From Sphagnum compactum (Eukaryota; Bryophyta; Sphagnopsida; Sphagnales), in NCBI GenBank assembly GCA_965153455.1, contig OZ234497.1, forward strand, positions 9,982,001 through 10,046,000: a DNA stretch of 64,000 nt, in the 5' to 3' direction. The position numbers and the translations under genes were made by a program. The notes beneath the pieces were generated by a model. That model had not been told where the DNA came from, did not search any database, and was given only the letters and a program-made list of their open reading frames with translations. This document shows positions 1 through 10,726 of the stretch, one piece after another. The stretch's first letter is position 1; each line of letters begins with the position of its first letter.

Positions 1-376
1 GAAGCTCATTGCAACAAAAAATTCTTGAAATTGGAAGCCACCCCGCAACTAATTACTATGAATCACACTAACATCTACTATGTTGTGAGTTCATGGTTTC
101 GGTTTTTTTTCTTTTCTGTCTCTCTATTTCAAGCACGGTTGATTACTCATTGCATTATATGGTATGGACGTTTTGGGCTGTGGTTGTTTTCCAGTAAATT
201 GATTTGATTTAATCAATTTTGAGAGATTTATTAAAATTTTCAACAAATAACTAAGTGGTATCACCCAATATGGTCCAAATTTTATTCAATTTTTTGAAAT
301 TTTCAGAAAATTAATTCGTTAAACAAGTCACCAAAGGTGTTTTCCTTAACATGCGTCAAATTGTCAGCTCAATTTG

Positions 377-407
377 TACATACATACATACATACATACA
401 TACATAC
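377..407. repeat. (ACAT)n microsatellite
   Basis: About 7-8 uninterrupted copies of a TACA/ACAT tetranucleotide. Confidence 0.95.
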
Positions 408-682
408 GACCATGTAATCCATGGGCAAAACCTTCACAACATTGAATGTAAGGTCCATAGGTGTTGGCAAGTGGGGGAGTGTGTTGTGGCTAGGTCGTTT
501 GCATCCGCACATGATTAGAATGGATATTGAAAGCAATTGCTCCAAAAGGAAGGAGGAGAACAAAAGTGGTTCCAATACATACTTATGGACCACTCAAGTA
601 GGTGAAAGGACAATCCCTTTGAGATATTGTAGGCTACTAGAGCTATGAGGTCAAATTTTTGCCCATCATAATGGGTGGTTCA

Positions 683-706
683 CATATATATATATATATA
701 TATATA
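683..706. repeat. (TA)n microsatellite
   Basis: About 12 uninterrupted TA dinucleotides. Confidence 0.95.
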
Positions 707-2051
707 TCTCCTTCTCAAAATGAGGGAAAGGTATTATTGTACAAATAACTTTAAATTTCAAGAAATTTCTTTACTTCCCCTATCTAACCTAACTCATGGG
801 CTTCCTTTTTCCCATTGATGTCAGAATGCCCATGTCAAATGCCCCCCAAAAAGAGTTTTAAAAATCAAGTATAATGGAGGAATTTTGCGTGTGCTTAAAA
901 TTGAATGAATCCCAAGGCATTTCCCAAATTGAGTTTCCCCCCCCCCCCAAAAAAAAATTGAGAACTCAACCCCACCTTATATCCCTTTGTGTTAGTTAGA
1001 AGGGAAGAAGTAGATGTGGGGATTTTTAGTATATATAAGACTAGCTCCTATTTCTTTCTTTCACAACTTAAAAGTTGTGGTACAAAATATTGTCACACCT
1101 ACAATTGTTGTTAGGTACATACCTAGTTGATTGTTGACTCTTACTCAAGTTACAAGCTAAGGATTGGGATATGATTTTATTCCAGGGGAACACTTGTAGG
1201 ACAAAGATTCGGAAGACTACTCGCTCTCTCTAGTAGTAGTAGTAGTTGTTGTTGTTGTAGGGTAGGGTGGGTCAATCACTAGCTTTTGAATCTTCTTGGG
1301 AGAAGGAGGAGTATCATTCCCTTTCCTTTGTGATGCTTTACTTCTATTATGAGAACCTAACAAGTATTTTGGCAATGAGATATTTTGTTGGGGTGGGGTG
1401 CAGTCTTGTAGAGACTATTATAGGGTTGAAGGTGTGTGTATGTATAATAACTACTGTTATCATTTGGTTTGTAAAAGTGCAGATAAAGCTAATTGATTGG
1501 CAAAAGGAGTTTTTCATTCCTTCTAGTTTCCTTTGCCTACTAGCTTTTGTGTGGCTAGTCATTTATTCATTTTGATTTATCATCATCAAAAACATGAATA
1601 CCCTAAGGTGGCCAACATACCTACTATGGAAATATCTTCAGGAACCAACAAAATAATGGTAATAATAATAGTTCCCTTACCCCCTGTTGATTCACGTTAG
1701 AAAGAGAAGGGGCAAAACCAAAAGTGGTACCAGAAAGCAAAATGATGGTCACCTGTCCCATGTAAGGGGGAAAAGCCCAAAAGAGTGAGTACTAGAATAG
1801 GACACCAAAACCAGTTGAAGAAGTACTATGATGGGAACAAGGCCCCCCTTCCAACTAGTATTGCACATTGCACCAGTCAACTAAGGTGAGCTGCCTTTGC
1901 TAAAAAGTCTGCTAGGCTAATGGCATGTTCCAGAGAGGGAACTGGTATCTTCACTTTTGATTCCCAATACTTATCCTTTTCACAGGACACTCTCTACTGA
2001 CTTCAAAACTTATCCAAATGTGGATGGGTATGGAAGGAAGGGGCCTTGGTA

Positions 2052-2078
2052 CAATAATAATAATAATAATAATAATAA
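2052..2078. repeat. (AAT)n microsatellite
   Basis: About nine AAT units. A 17-base G run follows 40 bases downstream (2121-2137). Confidence 0.95.
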
Positions 2079-2398
2079 CAAAAGGCACTGGAATTTCAAT
2101 GCTCTTTGGTTGGTGGCTGAGGGGGGGGGGGGGGGGGTTTGAGGCAACACTAGGGCTGGATAAGAGGGAAGCCCACTTCTCCTGGTGCCCTTCATTGGTG
2201 GGAAATGGCATGTGGGGGAGGGTGGCATGATAACACTTTCATGATAGAGAGTTTGCCTTTTGTGGCAATCAGTCTCTTTTTTGAAGGGACCCAAAAAAAA
2301 AAAACACATGGGGGAGGATGAAATGGAAATGTTCTCTCTAAAATGGTCCTCAAAACACACTGAATACAATTTTAGAATTTTTTAATGTACACACTTAG

Positions 2399-2967
2399 TG
2401 TGGGAGAGGAGTGAGATGAGATGAGATGCCCCTTCAAAGCGAGGTAGCATGGAGAACTCCTTGGTGTGCCAATGTGGAGGCTGAGCCTGCAATTGAGGCC
2501 AAGGAGGTCTCACCCTTGGTATCATTATTCATGTTTGTTGAAAGTGGACTTAAAAAAATGTGAGCCCTGGTAGCAAGGGGTCTAGGGCATTGTAAGTCCT
2601 AAGTGAATTGGCCAAGGTAAAGGGTCAATGAAAGTCATGAAAAAGTACTGTTGGCCCATGAAAAGCTCAAAGCATTGAGTTGATGTGAGATGTGCCACAA
2701 AAGGTTTAAAGTTTGTGCTTTGGCCATGTGCTAGGATCAAGGGGATTTTGAGCAATGTCGACTTCCCCTTAAGGACCATGGACACAAGGGGAAGTTCATG
2801 TTGATCTAACTATAAATTCATCTAGGTTATTGGAATGCCACGTCGGTTGGGAATGTATTAAATTTTTGAGGTTGTGTTGTGGGATGTGTAGTCTCGGTAT
2901 TCTAAGGAGTGTCATGCCTTGAATATTGAACAAGCACATTAGGAGCTTGGAGGAAAAAAACATGTCA
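2399..2967 (+). repeat. 5' LTR-like direct repeat of the 2.4-8.9 kb element
   Basis: Begins TGTGGGAG and ends CATGTCA. It aligns colinearly with 8219-8924; similarity stops right after the shared CATGTCA, which defines the inner boundary. Confidence 0.6.
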
Positions 2968-3285
2968 ATTGATATTATAGATGGTCTCTTGAAACAATGG
3001 TACAAAGTGCGAATGGGAGACATCAAACGAGCTATGTCTCAACATGTGTGCCAGCTGAAAAAGAGTATGCTTTTGAAAGAGGAAGATTTAGTTTTTCTAT
3101 CAAACTCAAAGATGGGTGATGTACCCAATGATGTGAAGGACTTGAATGCGACTAAAGCCTTGTCCTTGGAACTAGACAAGCCTTTTGTGAAAGATAAGAA
3201 AAAGAGATCCCACAAGCCAACATTCTCTAAGTCCCAACAAGATGCCCTTGTAGGGGAGATCATGCAAGAGGTCACAAAAAAATGA
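2926..3285 (+). pseudogene. Lysine-rich open frame at start of LTR-element interior, possible gag remnant
   Basis: A 119-codon open frame that begins inside the end of the 5' LTR-like repeat and runs into the interior. The product is hydrophilic and lysine-rich, with no domain I recognise. Its position just inside an LTR is where gag would start, and a zinc-knuckle relic lies about 1.3 kb downstream in the same orientation. Function is unassigned; gag origin is inference from position only. Confidence 0.25.
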
Positions 3286-4548
3286 TTCAAGAAATTACCA
3301 TCCAAGTGGCATTTGATAATGCTTCATTGGCAAAGGGGGGACTTCCCAAAAAAATGCCTAAGCCAAGGTGGAACTAAGTGTGGGAGGGGAATTTCCTGTT
3401 CTTGTGGACTCAAATGCCACCTGCTACGATAGTGAACCAAAATTAAAAGTAGCATTTGAAATAGAGGTTAATTGTGTTGTTCAACATGATTCTTGGGTTG
3501 GCTAAAGGGGTGAAAGAAGGTAAATCTCCCAAGAAATGTGCTCCTAATCTACCCAAGGCACCTAAATACAATATGGTACAAAATTTAAGGAGGCTTGTGT
3601 CAAGGTGGAAACGAACCCCAAGCTTAATGAAATAAAGAATGTGAAACCTTGTGTTGAATGATTATGGTGGTCCTTGTCAACACCTCACAACTAACTTGTG
3701 GTAGTGTTAAGGACTTTGAACAACAAGCAAAAGACAACACCTTCAATTTAATTGAACGAAATGTTATTTTATTCTTGCCGTCCCAACTATTGAAATTGCC
3801 AACACATGTGGGACAATGATGGATCAACTCTATCAAGTCATTAGAGGATCATGTGAATAAGGATCACCCCATTTAAAAACATTTGGAAGAGGATGTCAAG
3901 AAGGCAAATGTGATAACAATGCTTCAAACGATATATGAAAATTTGTAGACCAAATGTTTGAAGGTGTAACAAAACAATGGATCTTGCAATTAGAAATGCG
4001 AATCTCATGGTGTCTTCAAAGATGTGGATCATCTTTAAGTGGCATTAACCTTTTTACAAGGCCATGTTATATAATGGTGAGCCATAGAAAAATGAGGAAG
4101 GTTTATTATCTTGCATTCAATAGCTAGAAGGACTTCAAGATGATGGTGAAAAAGAGATAGATCTTGAGTAGCTTAACCTTGAAGGAAGGAATTTCCCTAA
4201 TGGACTTGAAATAGGGGAAATGCCATGGATTGATGGTGCGGTATGTCAAACAATCTAATGTGGGGTTAAATTGCATGTTTGTTAAAAGAAAAGTATGCCA
4301 AGAAGGTGGCATTTTTCCATGGGTTGTAATCTTTCAACACAAGGAGGTGCCCATGATTTGCAACAAATTCATTGGGTTCACAAGGTCAAGGATATATGAA
4401 CTTGTGTCCAAGAAAAATTGATGGGAATTAAGGGAGCTGACCATAAGAGGAAGGCCCAAAGACAATCACAAATGGAAGAGACATCCCATGAAAGTGAGGC
4501 ACCCCGCCCTGACTCAAAAACAAATCCAAGGACTTCACCAATACCAAT

Positions 4549-4590
4549 TATTTTAGGCATGACGAGTTGGGTCACATGGTTAAGGATTGT
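4549..4590 (+). pseudogene. Decayed gag CCHC zinc knuckle
   Basis: One frame reads Y-F-R-H-D-E-L-G-H-M-V-K-D-C. The spacing is exactly that of a retroviral-type CCHC knuckle (C-x2-C-x4-H-x4-C), and the inner GH and KDC signature is typical of plant gag proteins. The first two cysteines are lost: position 1 is TAT (one step from TGT) and position 4 is CAT. A stop codon lies shortly downstream. Only the knuckle is recognisable, so this marks the gag region and + orientation of the surrounding element rather than a working gene. Confidence 0.5.
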
Positions 4591-5777
4591 TTTTGGAAGA
4601 AATGACTTATGTTGTTTAATGGGTGATTGCTACAAGCGATGGCGAATTCATTGGAACACAATGAACAAGGGGAAATAAAACCCACATTAAGATAGGTGCA
4701 AGAGGAATGCTTCATGTGAAAATGTGAAAAGGTTGCAGAATCACCAAGGATTTTTCCAAGTGTAATTGGATAGGCAACAAGTTAGCCTTAGACCTTTAGA
4801 AAACCATTTACCTCATGAAGTTTGTAGGTGGCTTTGAATAGAATTGTAGTTAGACTTAGTAGTTTGTTGTTTAAATAAATTTTGTGGGTTGTGCCATTTT
4901 ATTAAGGGTAGATCCAAAATTAGTTTATTTAACAAAATGAATTAAACCCAAACTTTTGGGATGAGTTTTAGGGAGGGCAAAAAAAAACTAAGGAAAAAAA
5001 AAAGTTGAGCCAAAGTTTTATTGGAATTTTCAAACTCACTTTTAAAATAAAATTTGCAAAAGTTTTCGATTTCATTTTACTTTTAGCATGTTTGTTTCAA
5101 CTTGATTTTTCAAAGGTTTCTTTAGAACTCATTTTAATTTATTGTGAAACTTGAATGAAAAGTTATAGACATGTGGAAATATGAATTAAAAGGTTTTAAA
5201 GAATCTAGATTTGTATGTGAGTTGCAAAAATTGCTTCAAATCTTCCAACTTAATTTAAGTGTTTCAAAAGTTGAAAGAAAGTAAGTTTTACACGAGTTAC
5301 GATGAAAGAAAATTGGCACAAAGAAAAATAAATTTCTAAGATGTATAATTGTTGGGATGAAGTTGTAATTCACCTAAAAATAAAAAAGGAAAAATGAGCC
5401 AAATGGGGTTTAGCAATTCCAATAATGATCTAAGAGGAATTGATCATCCCTTTAAATTGGTAAAATTCATGGAATTGGTTCATTTATGGTTTACAACATA
5501 ACCAAAAGGACTTGGGAACCTGCTTGTAAAAAAAAAGGGGATGAAAAAGTTCTAAATGTAGAATGGACAATGGACAAGGCTTAGGAAGAATGGATGGCAT
5601 GCACTTTCAAACCACACCTAGATGTGGAAGTTTCTAGACTTCACACCACATTATGAAAACATCTTGAAGCAAAATTGGATTGTGCTTGAGGATGCAAAGG
5701 TGGTGTACAATTGTCTTGTTTTGGAAATGAAGTTCCTAAGGCAAAAAAATGGCTTGAGGTGTAATGCAAGGTCCATT

Positions 5778-6284
5778 CTATGATGAAAAAGGTGGGCAAC
5801 CATAGTCATTGACCTTAAGGTTTGGCAAGTCATATTGGGTCACTTGATTAGGAAGTGAACTTGTAATCAAAAATTGCTTAAAGGCAAGTGGGACCACAAG
5901 TTTGTTAAAAGTGTCCTTAACATTCCACCCAGACACAAATTTTGCATCAAATGATAATGGTGTAAATTGGGTATCCAAGTCTAAATTCATTGCATGAATT
6001 AGGGGGTATGCCAAGGCACTAAGTTGCATTAAAGGAAACACAAAAGGGGAGAACCTTTGTGTGGGACAAAGTAAACCCATAATGGAAATAACATTAGGCA
6101 AATAAATTGGAATGCAAGGCAAGTGGCAATAAGAAATTATCACCTTGTAAATGGATTGTTTGAGCATGAACAAATGCACATTTAGACACTCATTGGCGGT
6201 CACGTGTGAATGGATCATGCAAGTGAAGCATGAGGTCCTTGAATGAGGACATGGATGATGGTGAGTGAACCATGATTTGGTCAT
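5778..6284 (-). CDS. Unrecognised 168-codon open frame, antisense to the LTR element
   Basis: The longest unexplained open frame in the first half of the window, lying inside the interior of the 2.4-8.9 kb element but opposite to its gag relic. The predicted product is rich in Leu, Pro, Phe and Ser with several Cys/His residues; I see no domain, no clear signal peptide and no repeats. No splice or promoter evidence. It may be a chance open frame in AT-rich DNA or a remnant of a nested element. I assign no function. Confidence 0.15.
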   Translation of the reverse strand: MTKSWFTHHHPCPHSRTSCFTCMIHSHVTANECLNVHLFMLKQSIYKVIISYCHLPCIPIYLPNVISIMGLLCPTQRFSPFVFPLMQLSALAYPLIHAMNLDLDTQFTPLSFDAKFVSGWNVKDTFNKLVVPLAFKQFLITSSLPNQVTQYDLPNLKVNDYGCPPFSS

Positions 6285-8218
6285 AAGTTGACATTGGATG
6301 AATTACAACTAGAATGTTATGCACATGTTTGTGCTAAGTATTACAACATTAACAATCTCATGAATATGAAAGGTTGAAGTAATTTATTTTGAATTGAATG
6401 CAAATGATTCATAAGAAAAGTAACCTTATGACCTTGATACTTGATTCAAAAATGGGGAAGTGATGTCATCATGTTGATGTTGGTTTAACCTTTTAGGTTG
6501 GACAAAGGAAAGCCAACCTTCAGGAAGTCACTACTTGTATATTTCAAGAAACACTTGAAATAAAAGGGTATTTTTTAGTTTGTTGTGAAATAATGACATA
6601 TTTTGAAATTTTTTGCTATATTATATTATATACTATGTATATTTTACATATCCTATTGAATTATAAGCAACCTATTTACATTTAAGTAAAAAAATATTTA
6701 GTAAGTTGCACCTATTTTTTTGCTCACCATTTGGATTACAATGGAAATGACTTCCCTATGGAGCTGACTTTAGAAGAAGGAACAACTTGTGTTTCTTGAG
6801 GTGTAATGAAACACAATGTTATTCCTTAAAAGTGTAAAGAAAGATATGTACATCTTTTAAACTAGATCTAAGTTGACTATAAATTTATCTTCTTAGGTTT
6901 AAACAAACAACCATATGAATTGGGTCAAAAGAATATAACCTTGATAAACTAAGCAGGCACTAATCTTGGGGATTGGTGTGACCACTAGAGTTGATGGGGT
7001 TCAATGGGGCCAGTTCAAACCAAGTGTCTTAGTGATGTAATGCGTTGAAGAACTTTGAAGTTGGAATATAAGACTTCAAATGTAACATTTAGATAATGGG
7101 ATGGGTGAAGGTTGGTTCTATGGAAATGGAGTCATGAACAAAGGTGAGAAGAACTTGCGTGCTTAGACCAAAATGGTTTGGAACTAGATTATGTCATGAA
7201 AGCACATTGGAAGTGGGTGCAAGTATAGTAAAATGATCCACTCTAGGCATAATTAATGGTTTATTTTACATTTTTTAAGTGTCAAGTCAAATTAATACTA
7301 AAAATGTTTGATGTATTTATACAACAATATTAATGGTTTTTTGTACCCATACCCAAGTTTTAAGAGTTTAACCTTTAGGCGTATGCCTTTGACTTCTCTT
7401 GTGTCCAAAAATGGAAGACTTCTCTAGTAGGCTTTTTAACTTAAAGAAGACAGTGGGTAGGTGAAATTGTGAACAAGTTTAAATTATAAAGGAATAAACT
7501 TGGCATCAAGAAAACATAGCCTATGGGAGAATATGTTAAAAAGGAGAGATAAACCTTAATGTATTGACATGTTGACCTAATTTAAAAGACATCAACCTCT
7601 AAAATGGAAGAGATATGTTCAAACAAATAAACAAATAAAAGTCTAGCTTGTGTGTGAAATTAGAAGGATGAAGTGGAAAGTGAGATGGGATGATGGCAAC
7701 TAATGGACAAGAGGTGAACTTGTAAACGTAAACTTTTTAAGGGCTTGCTAATTGGGTGGGAAACAAGGTAGTGGTGCACATCATTGTAACATGCATTCCT
7801 TTGAAAGGGGGTCCAACCACATACATGCAACAATGACCCATGTATTGGAAGGGTGAAGGAGGTTTGAATTATAAGCCTAGTTCGACATTATCTATTTGCA
7901 CATTTGTAGCCTTTACCAAAAGTAAGCCCATAATGGTGACTAGGGTTATCCTATGGAACTTGAAAATGGATTTAATGTGTGTGAAAGCTTGAAAGGAAGT
8001 TTGGTAATAAGTTGTCAAGAAAGGAGTTAATAAAAGGGGTTACAATAGGCACAAGAAGGGTATACAACTTGCCCTTGATTTCTCTTGTGTCAAAAAACAT
8101 TACAAATCAATACAAATGGATGGACCAAAGTGAAGGAATACTTAGTCTCGAGCGCACTTGTGGTTGTGTTCAAGTTGAAATCATAGAGGTAAAGTCAATG
8201 AGAACGTTGAGCTTTTAA

Positions 8219-8924
8219 TGTGGAGGAAGGTGACATGCCACTCAAGGCAAAGCAATGTCAAAGACATTTTAGTGGGGCACATTGAGTCAATGCAAAGGCC
8301 AAACTTAAGATGAGGCCAAGGAGGTTTCGCCTTTTGTGCTATTAATGTTAATTAAAAGTGGACTTCAACAATATGGGCTTGTGTTGAAAAGGGCCTAAGG
8401 CATTGTAAGTCTTAAGTGAATTTGCCAAGGTAAGGGCCAATGCAAAGGCATGGGAAAATGCCTTCGAAAAGTAATGTTGGCCCAAGAAAAGGTTGAAGCA
8501 TTGAGTTGACACAAAATGCACTACAAAAGGCTAAAAACTTGTTGTTTCAAAAACACCTAATTAAGAAGTTAGAATACATGGCTTGAATGTTTAACAAGAC
8601 CACATGGAAAATGGGACTTGGTGTTAGGGCAATGCCAAGGTCTTAAAGGTTCACACAAGGAGTGGGACCCTTGGTTCTCTTTAAGGAGTTAATGTAATTT
8701 GGTTGCATGATGGGATTGAGGGGATTTTAAGTGACTAAAGACCATGGTAGTTTAACTATAGATTCGTCTAGGTTAATGGATATCATGTTGCTTGTATTAC
8801 TAACTAGGATTGTACTAAACTGATGAGGTTGTGTTGTGAGACATGGAGTCTAGGTAGTCTAAATAACATCACACCTTGAGTATCAAACAAGCAAGTTAGA
8901 AGATTGGGGAAAAATGGCATGTCA
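8219..8924 (+). repeat. 3' LTR-like direct repeat of the 2.4-8.9 kb element
   Basis: Begins TGTGGAGG and ends ATGTCA. Colinear with 2399-2967 but about 140 bases longer, mostly through extra sequence around 8530-8700. The unequal length and many substitutions indicate long independent decay. Confidence 0.6.
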
Positions 8925-9036
8925 AGGAGTGCCCTTTGAAATTAAAGCTTAAAAGAACTTGGACCACATGTGTTCCCAAATGTAACATGAAAATTAAGCA
9001 AATGGGCATTTCAAAGTGCTAGGTGAAATTTAAAAA

Positions 9037-9060
9037 TTATATATATATATATATATATAT
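9037..9060. repeat. (TA)n microsatellite
   Basis: About 12 TA dinucleotides just downstream of the 3' LTR-like repeat. Confidence 0.95.
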
Positions 9061-10513
9061 GTCCAAAATTAGATATTATAACCAAGGTGTAGAGGCACAC
9101 CTTTCAAGCTTTATGATGGTAGTTTGGATTTCTTTGGAATGAGATGGGTTAGCTAGATCACTAGTGCAAAATAAATTTGGTCTCACAATTTGTGTGGTTT
9201 TGGATGGACTTGTTTTGATTTGGGTTTCAAAATTTTGAACTATGGAAGATGTTAATGTTATGAGGTTGAACACCCATGTTTTAAGTTGCCAAAAATGTTG
9301 AGTGTGAAAAAAAATACCCACTATGTGACCATTTCCAATTCAAAACACCCAATAATATGAATAAAAGTTGTTTTAAAAATTGGGATTGTTTATCTGCAAG
9401 GTACCAGAATATGGACCCATGCAAGGCAAACTTGAGTGTAGGCCCAAATTTGGTAAAGGGATTTATTAAAATGTTTCAAATTTAATTATTTCCCATGCAT
9501 AGGAAAAAGTAGGGTGAACATTTTTAGAAAAAACCCCCACTCCTTGTTTTTCAAATGCTTATTAAAAAGTTATGATAAATAAGGTGCCCACCAACCACAT
9601 AAAACATTTTGGATTAGGTCTTTATGGATCTAAATAACCAAGGTATGAACTATGAACCCAATACTTTGCAAGTTGTTGTGATGGAATAATGGTGTTTAAT
9701 ATGTTTTTCCATTCAAATTGAAAAATTGTCAGAACATAAGGTTATTTACAATGTTGGCCAATTATAATGTATTTGACTAGTCAGGAGGGTATGAAATATG
9801 TGAATAGGGCATATTTCTTTTAAAGAAAAACAAAAAGATATGCATATGGATATTTCAAAAATTTCCTTGTAAAAATAATTATGAATCTAGGGAAAAATTT
9901 CATTCATTGCCATTTAGGTATTTTTAGGTTTCTAAATTCAGATTAAATTTTAAATATGTATAGAAGTTGTGTATAGCAAATTTCACATGCTAGTTGTGTA
10001 AAAAGAAACACATTCAAAATACAAACATTGGAAATTAAATAGCTTGTGAGGGAATTGAACCTTAGTTCTATAAAAAATTCTACCCATTGATGCATATATT
10101 TCTTGTAAAAATAAATATCCATAAAAATACCCCATACACCTAAAAGCTTGTCGTAGCTTGATCATCAATGGAAACACATTTAGAAGCTCAAACAAAAAAA
10201 AAGCTTCCTACATCTGGATCAACATTTTGCATTGTTAGAACTCCATAAAAAATTAATAAACTACAATCAACCTTGTAACATCAACATGGATTAAAAAAAT
10301 AAAAATTATAAGCATTTTAAAGGAGGGCTAGTTGGAAAGGAAAACAAGAAAGTTTGGTGAAGGTGACTTATTTAATCATGATCAAGTCTCAGTTTTTCAA
10401 AATATTCATATTTTTCAATCAACTCATAATTTTTTTTGATTAAAAAAAAGTTTAATAATCCTTGAAGTTTGCAATTTTTGTGCAATTTAAAAGCATATCA
10501 TTTGATCAAATTT

Positions 10514-10726
10514 TTACCATTGTGATAATTTAATTAAGATTCTCCACTCACAAGATTTGAAACATGGATCCAACATCGATGCCAACATATTGTGAACTTG
10601 ATGAGAATTAAAAGTTTTTGAAAATTCAAAAAAAGATTTAATTACCTTCACATCCCTTGCCATATGTTTTACGCAATAAGTGGAGCTTAACATTAAATTG
10701 GTCAAATGTTTGATTCCCATCAACAA
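10514..10726 (-). pseudogene. Possible hAT-type transposase fragment
   Basis: The 70-codon frame contains the segment HNMLASMLDPCFKS. This resembles the conserved LAxxLDPRxK block that precedes the C-terminal dimerisation region of hAT-family transposases and domesticated hAT proteins in plants. The Arg of the usual DPR is Cys here. A second short - strand frame at 9983-10195 lies where the C-terminal part would be expected but has no clear motif. There are stops and frameshifts on both sides and no catalytic motif. hAT-like MITEs occur elsewhere in the window, which makes a hAT relic plausible. The identification rests on one short motif. Confidence 0.35.

Larger units (their letters stand above)
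1..2398. other. Unrecognised AT-rich intergenic DNA with simple repeats
   Basis: No reading frame here looks like a known protein and the open frames are short. What can be seen is simple sequence: an ACAT tetranucleotide run (377-407), a TA run (683-706), a C run near 937-948, a TAG/TTG trinucleotide stretch (1231-1260), an AAT run (2052-2078) and a run of 17 G (2121-2137). I see no gene. Confidence 0.6.
2399..8924 (+). mobile_element. Old LTR retroelement, degraded (large direct terminal repeats)
   Basis: The ends are diverged direct repeats: 2399-2967 matches 8219-8924 in the same order over many blocks, for example the shared stretch around GGCATTGTAAGTC (2587 and 8400), the TTAACTATA-like block and the block ending CATGTCA. 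Both copies can be read as starting TGTGG and ending TCA, the usual TG...CA form of an LTR. By eye the copies are only about 75-80% alike, so the insertion is old. The interior carries a decayed CCHC knuckle on the + strand at 4549-4590, giving the orientation. I found no reverse transcriptase, protease or integrase motif in the 5.2-kb interior, no clear primer-binding site, no polypurine tract and no matching target duplication. It may be a non-autonomous (LARD-like) element or simply too decayed to read. Confidence 0.6.

Noticed and set aside
1957-2369. Overlapping frames with Asn, Ile or Leu runs and Gly or Pro runs
   Set aside because: Produced by the AAT microsatellite and the G run; no conserved segment.
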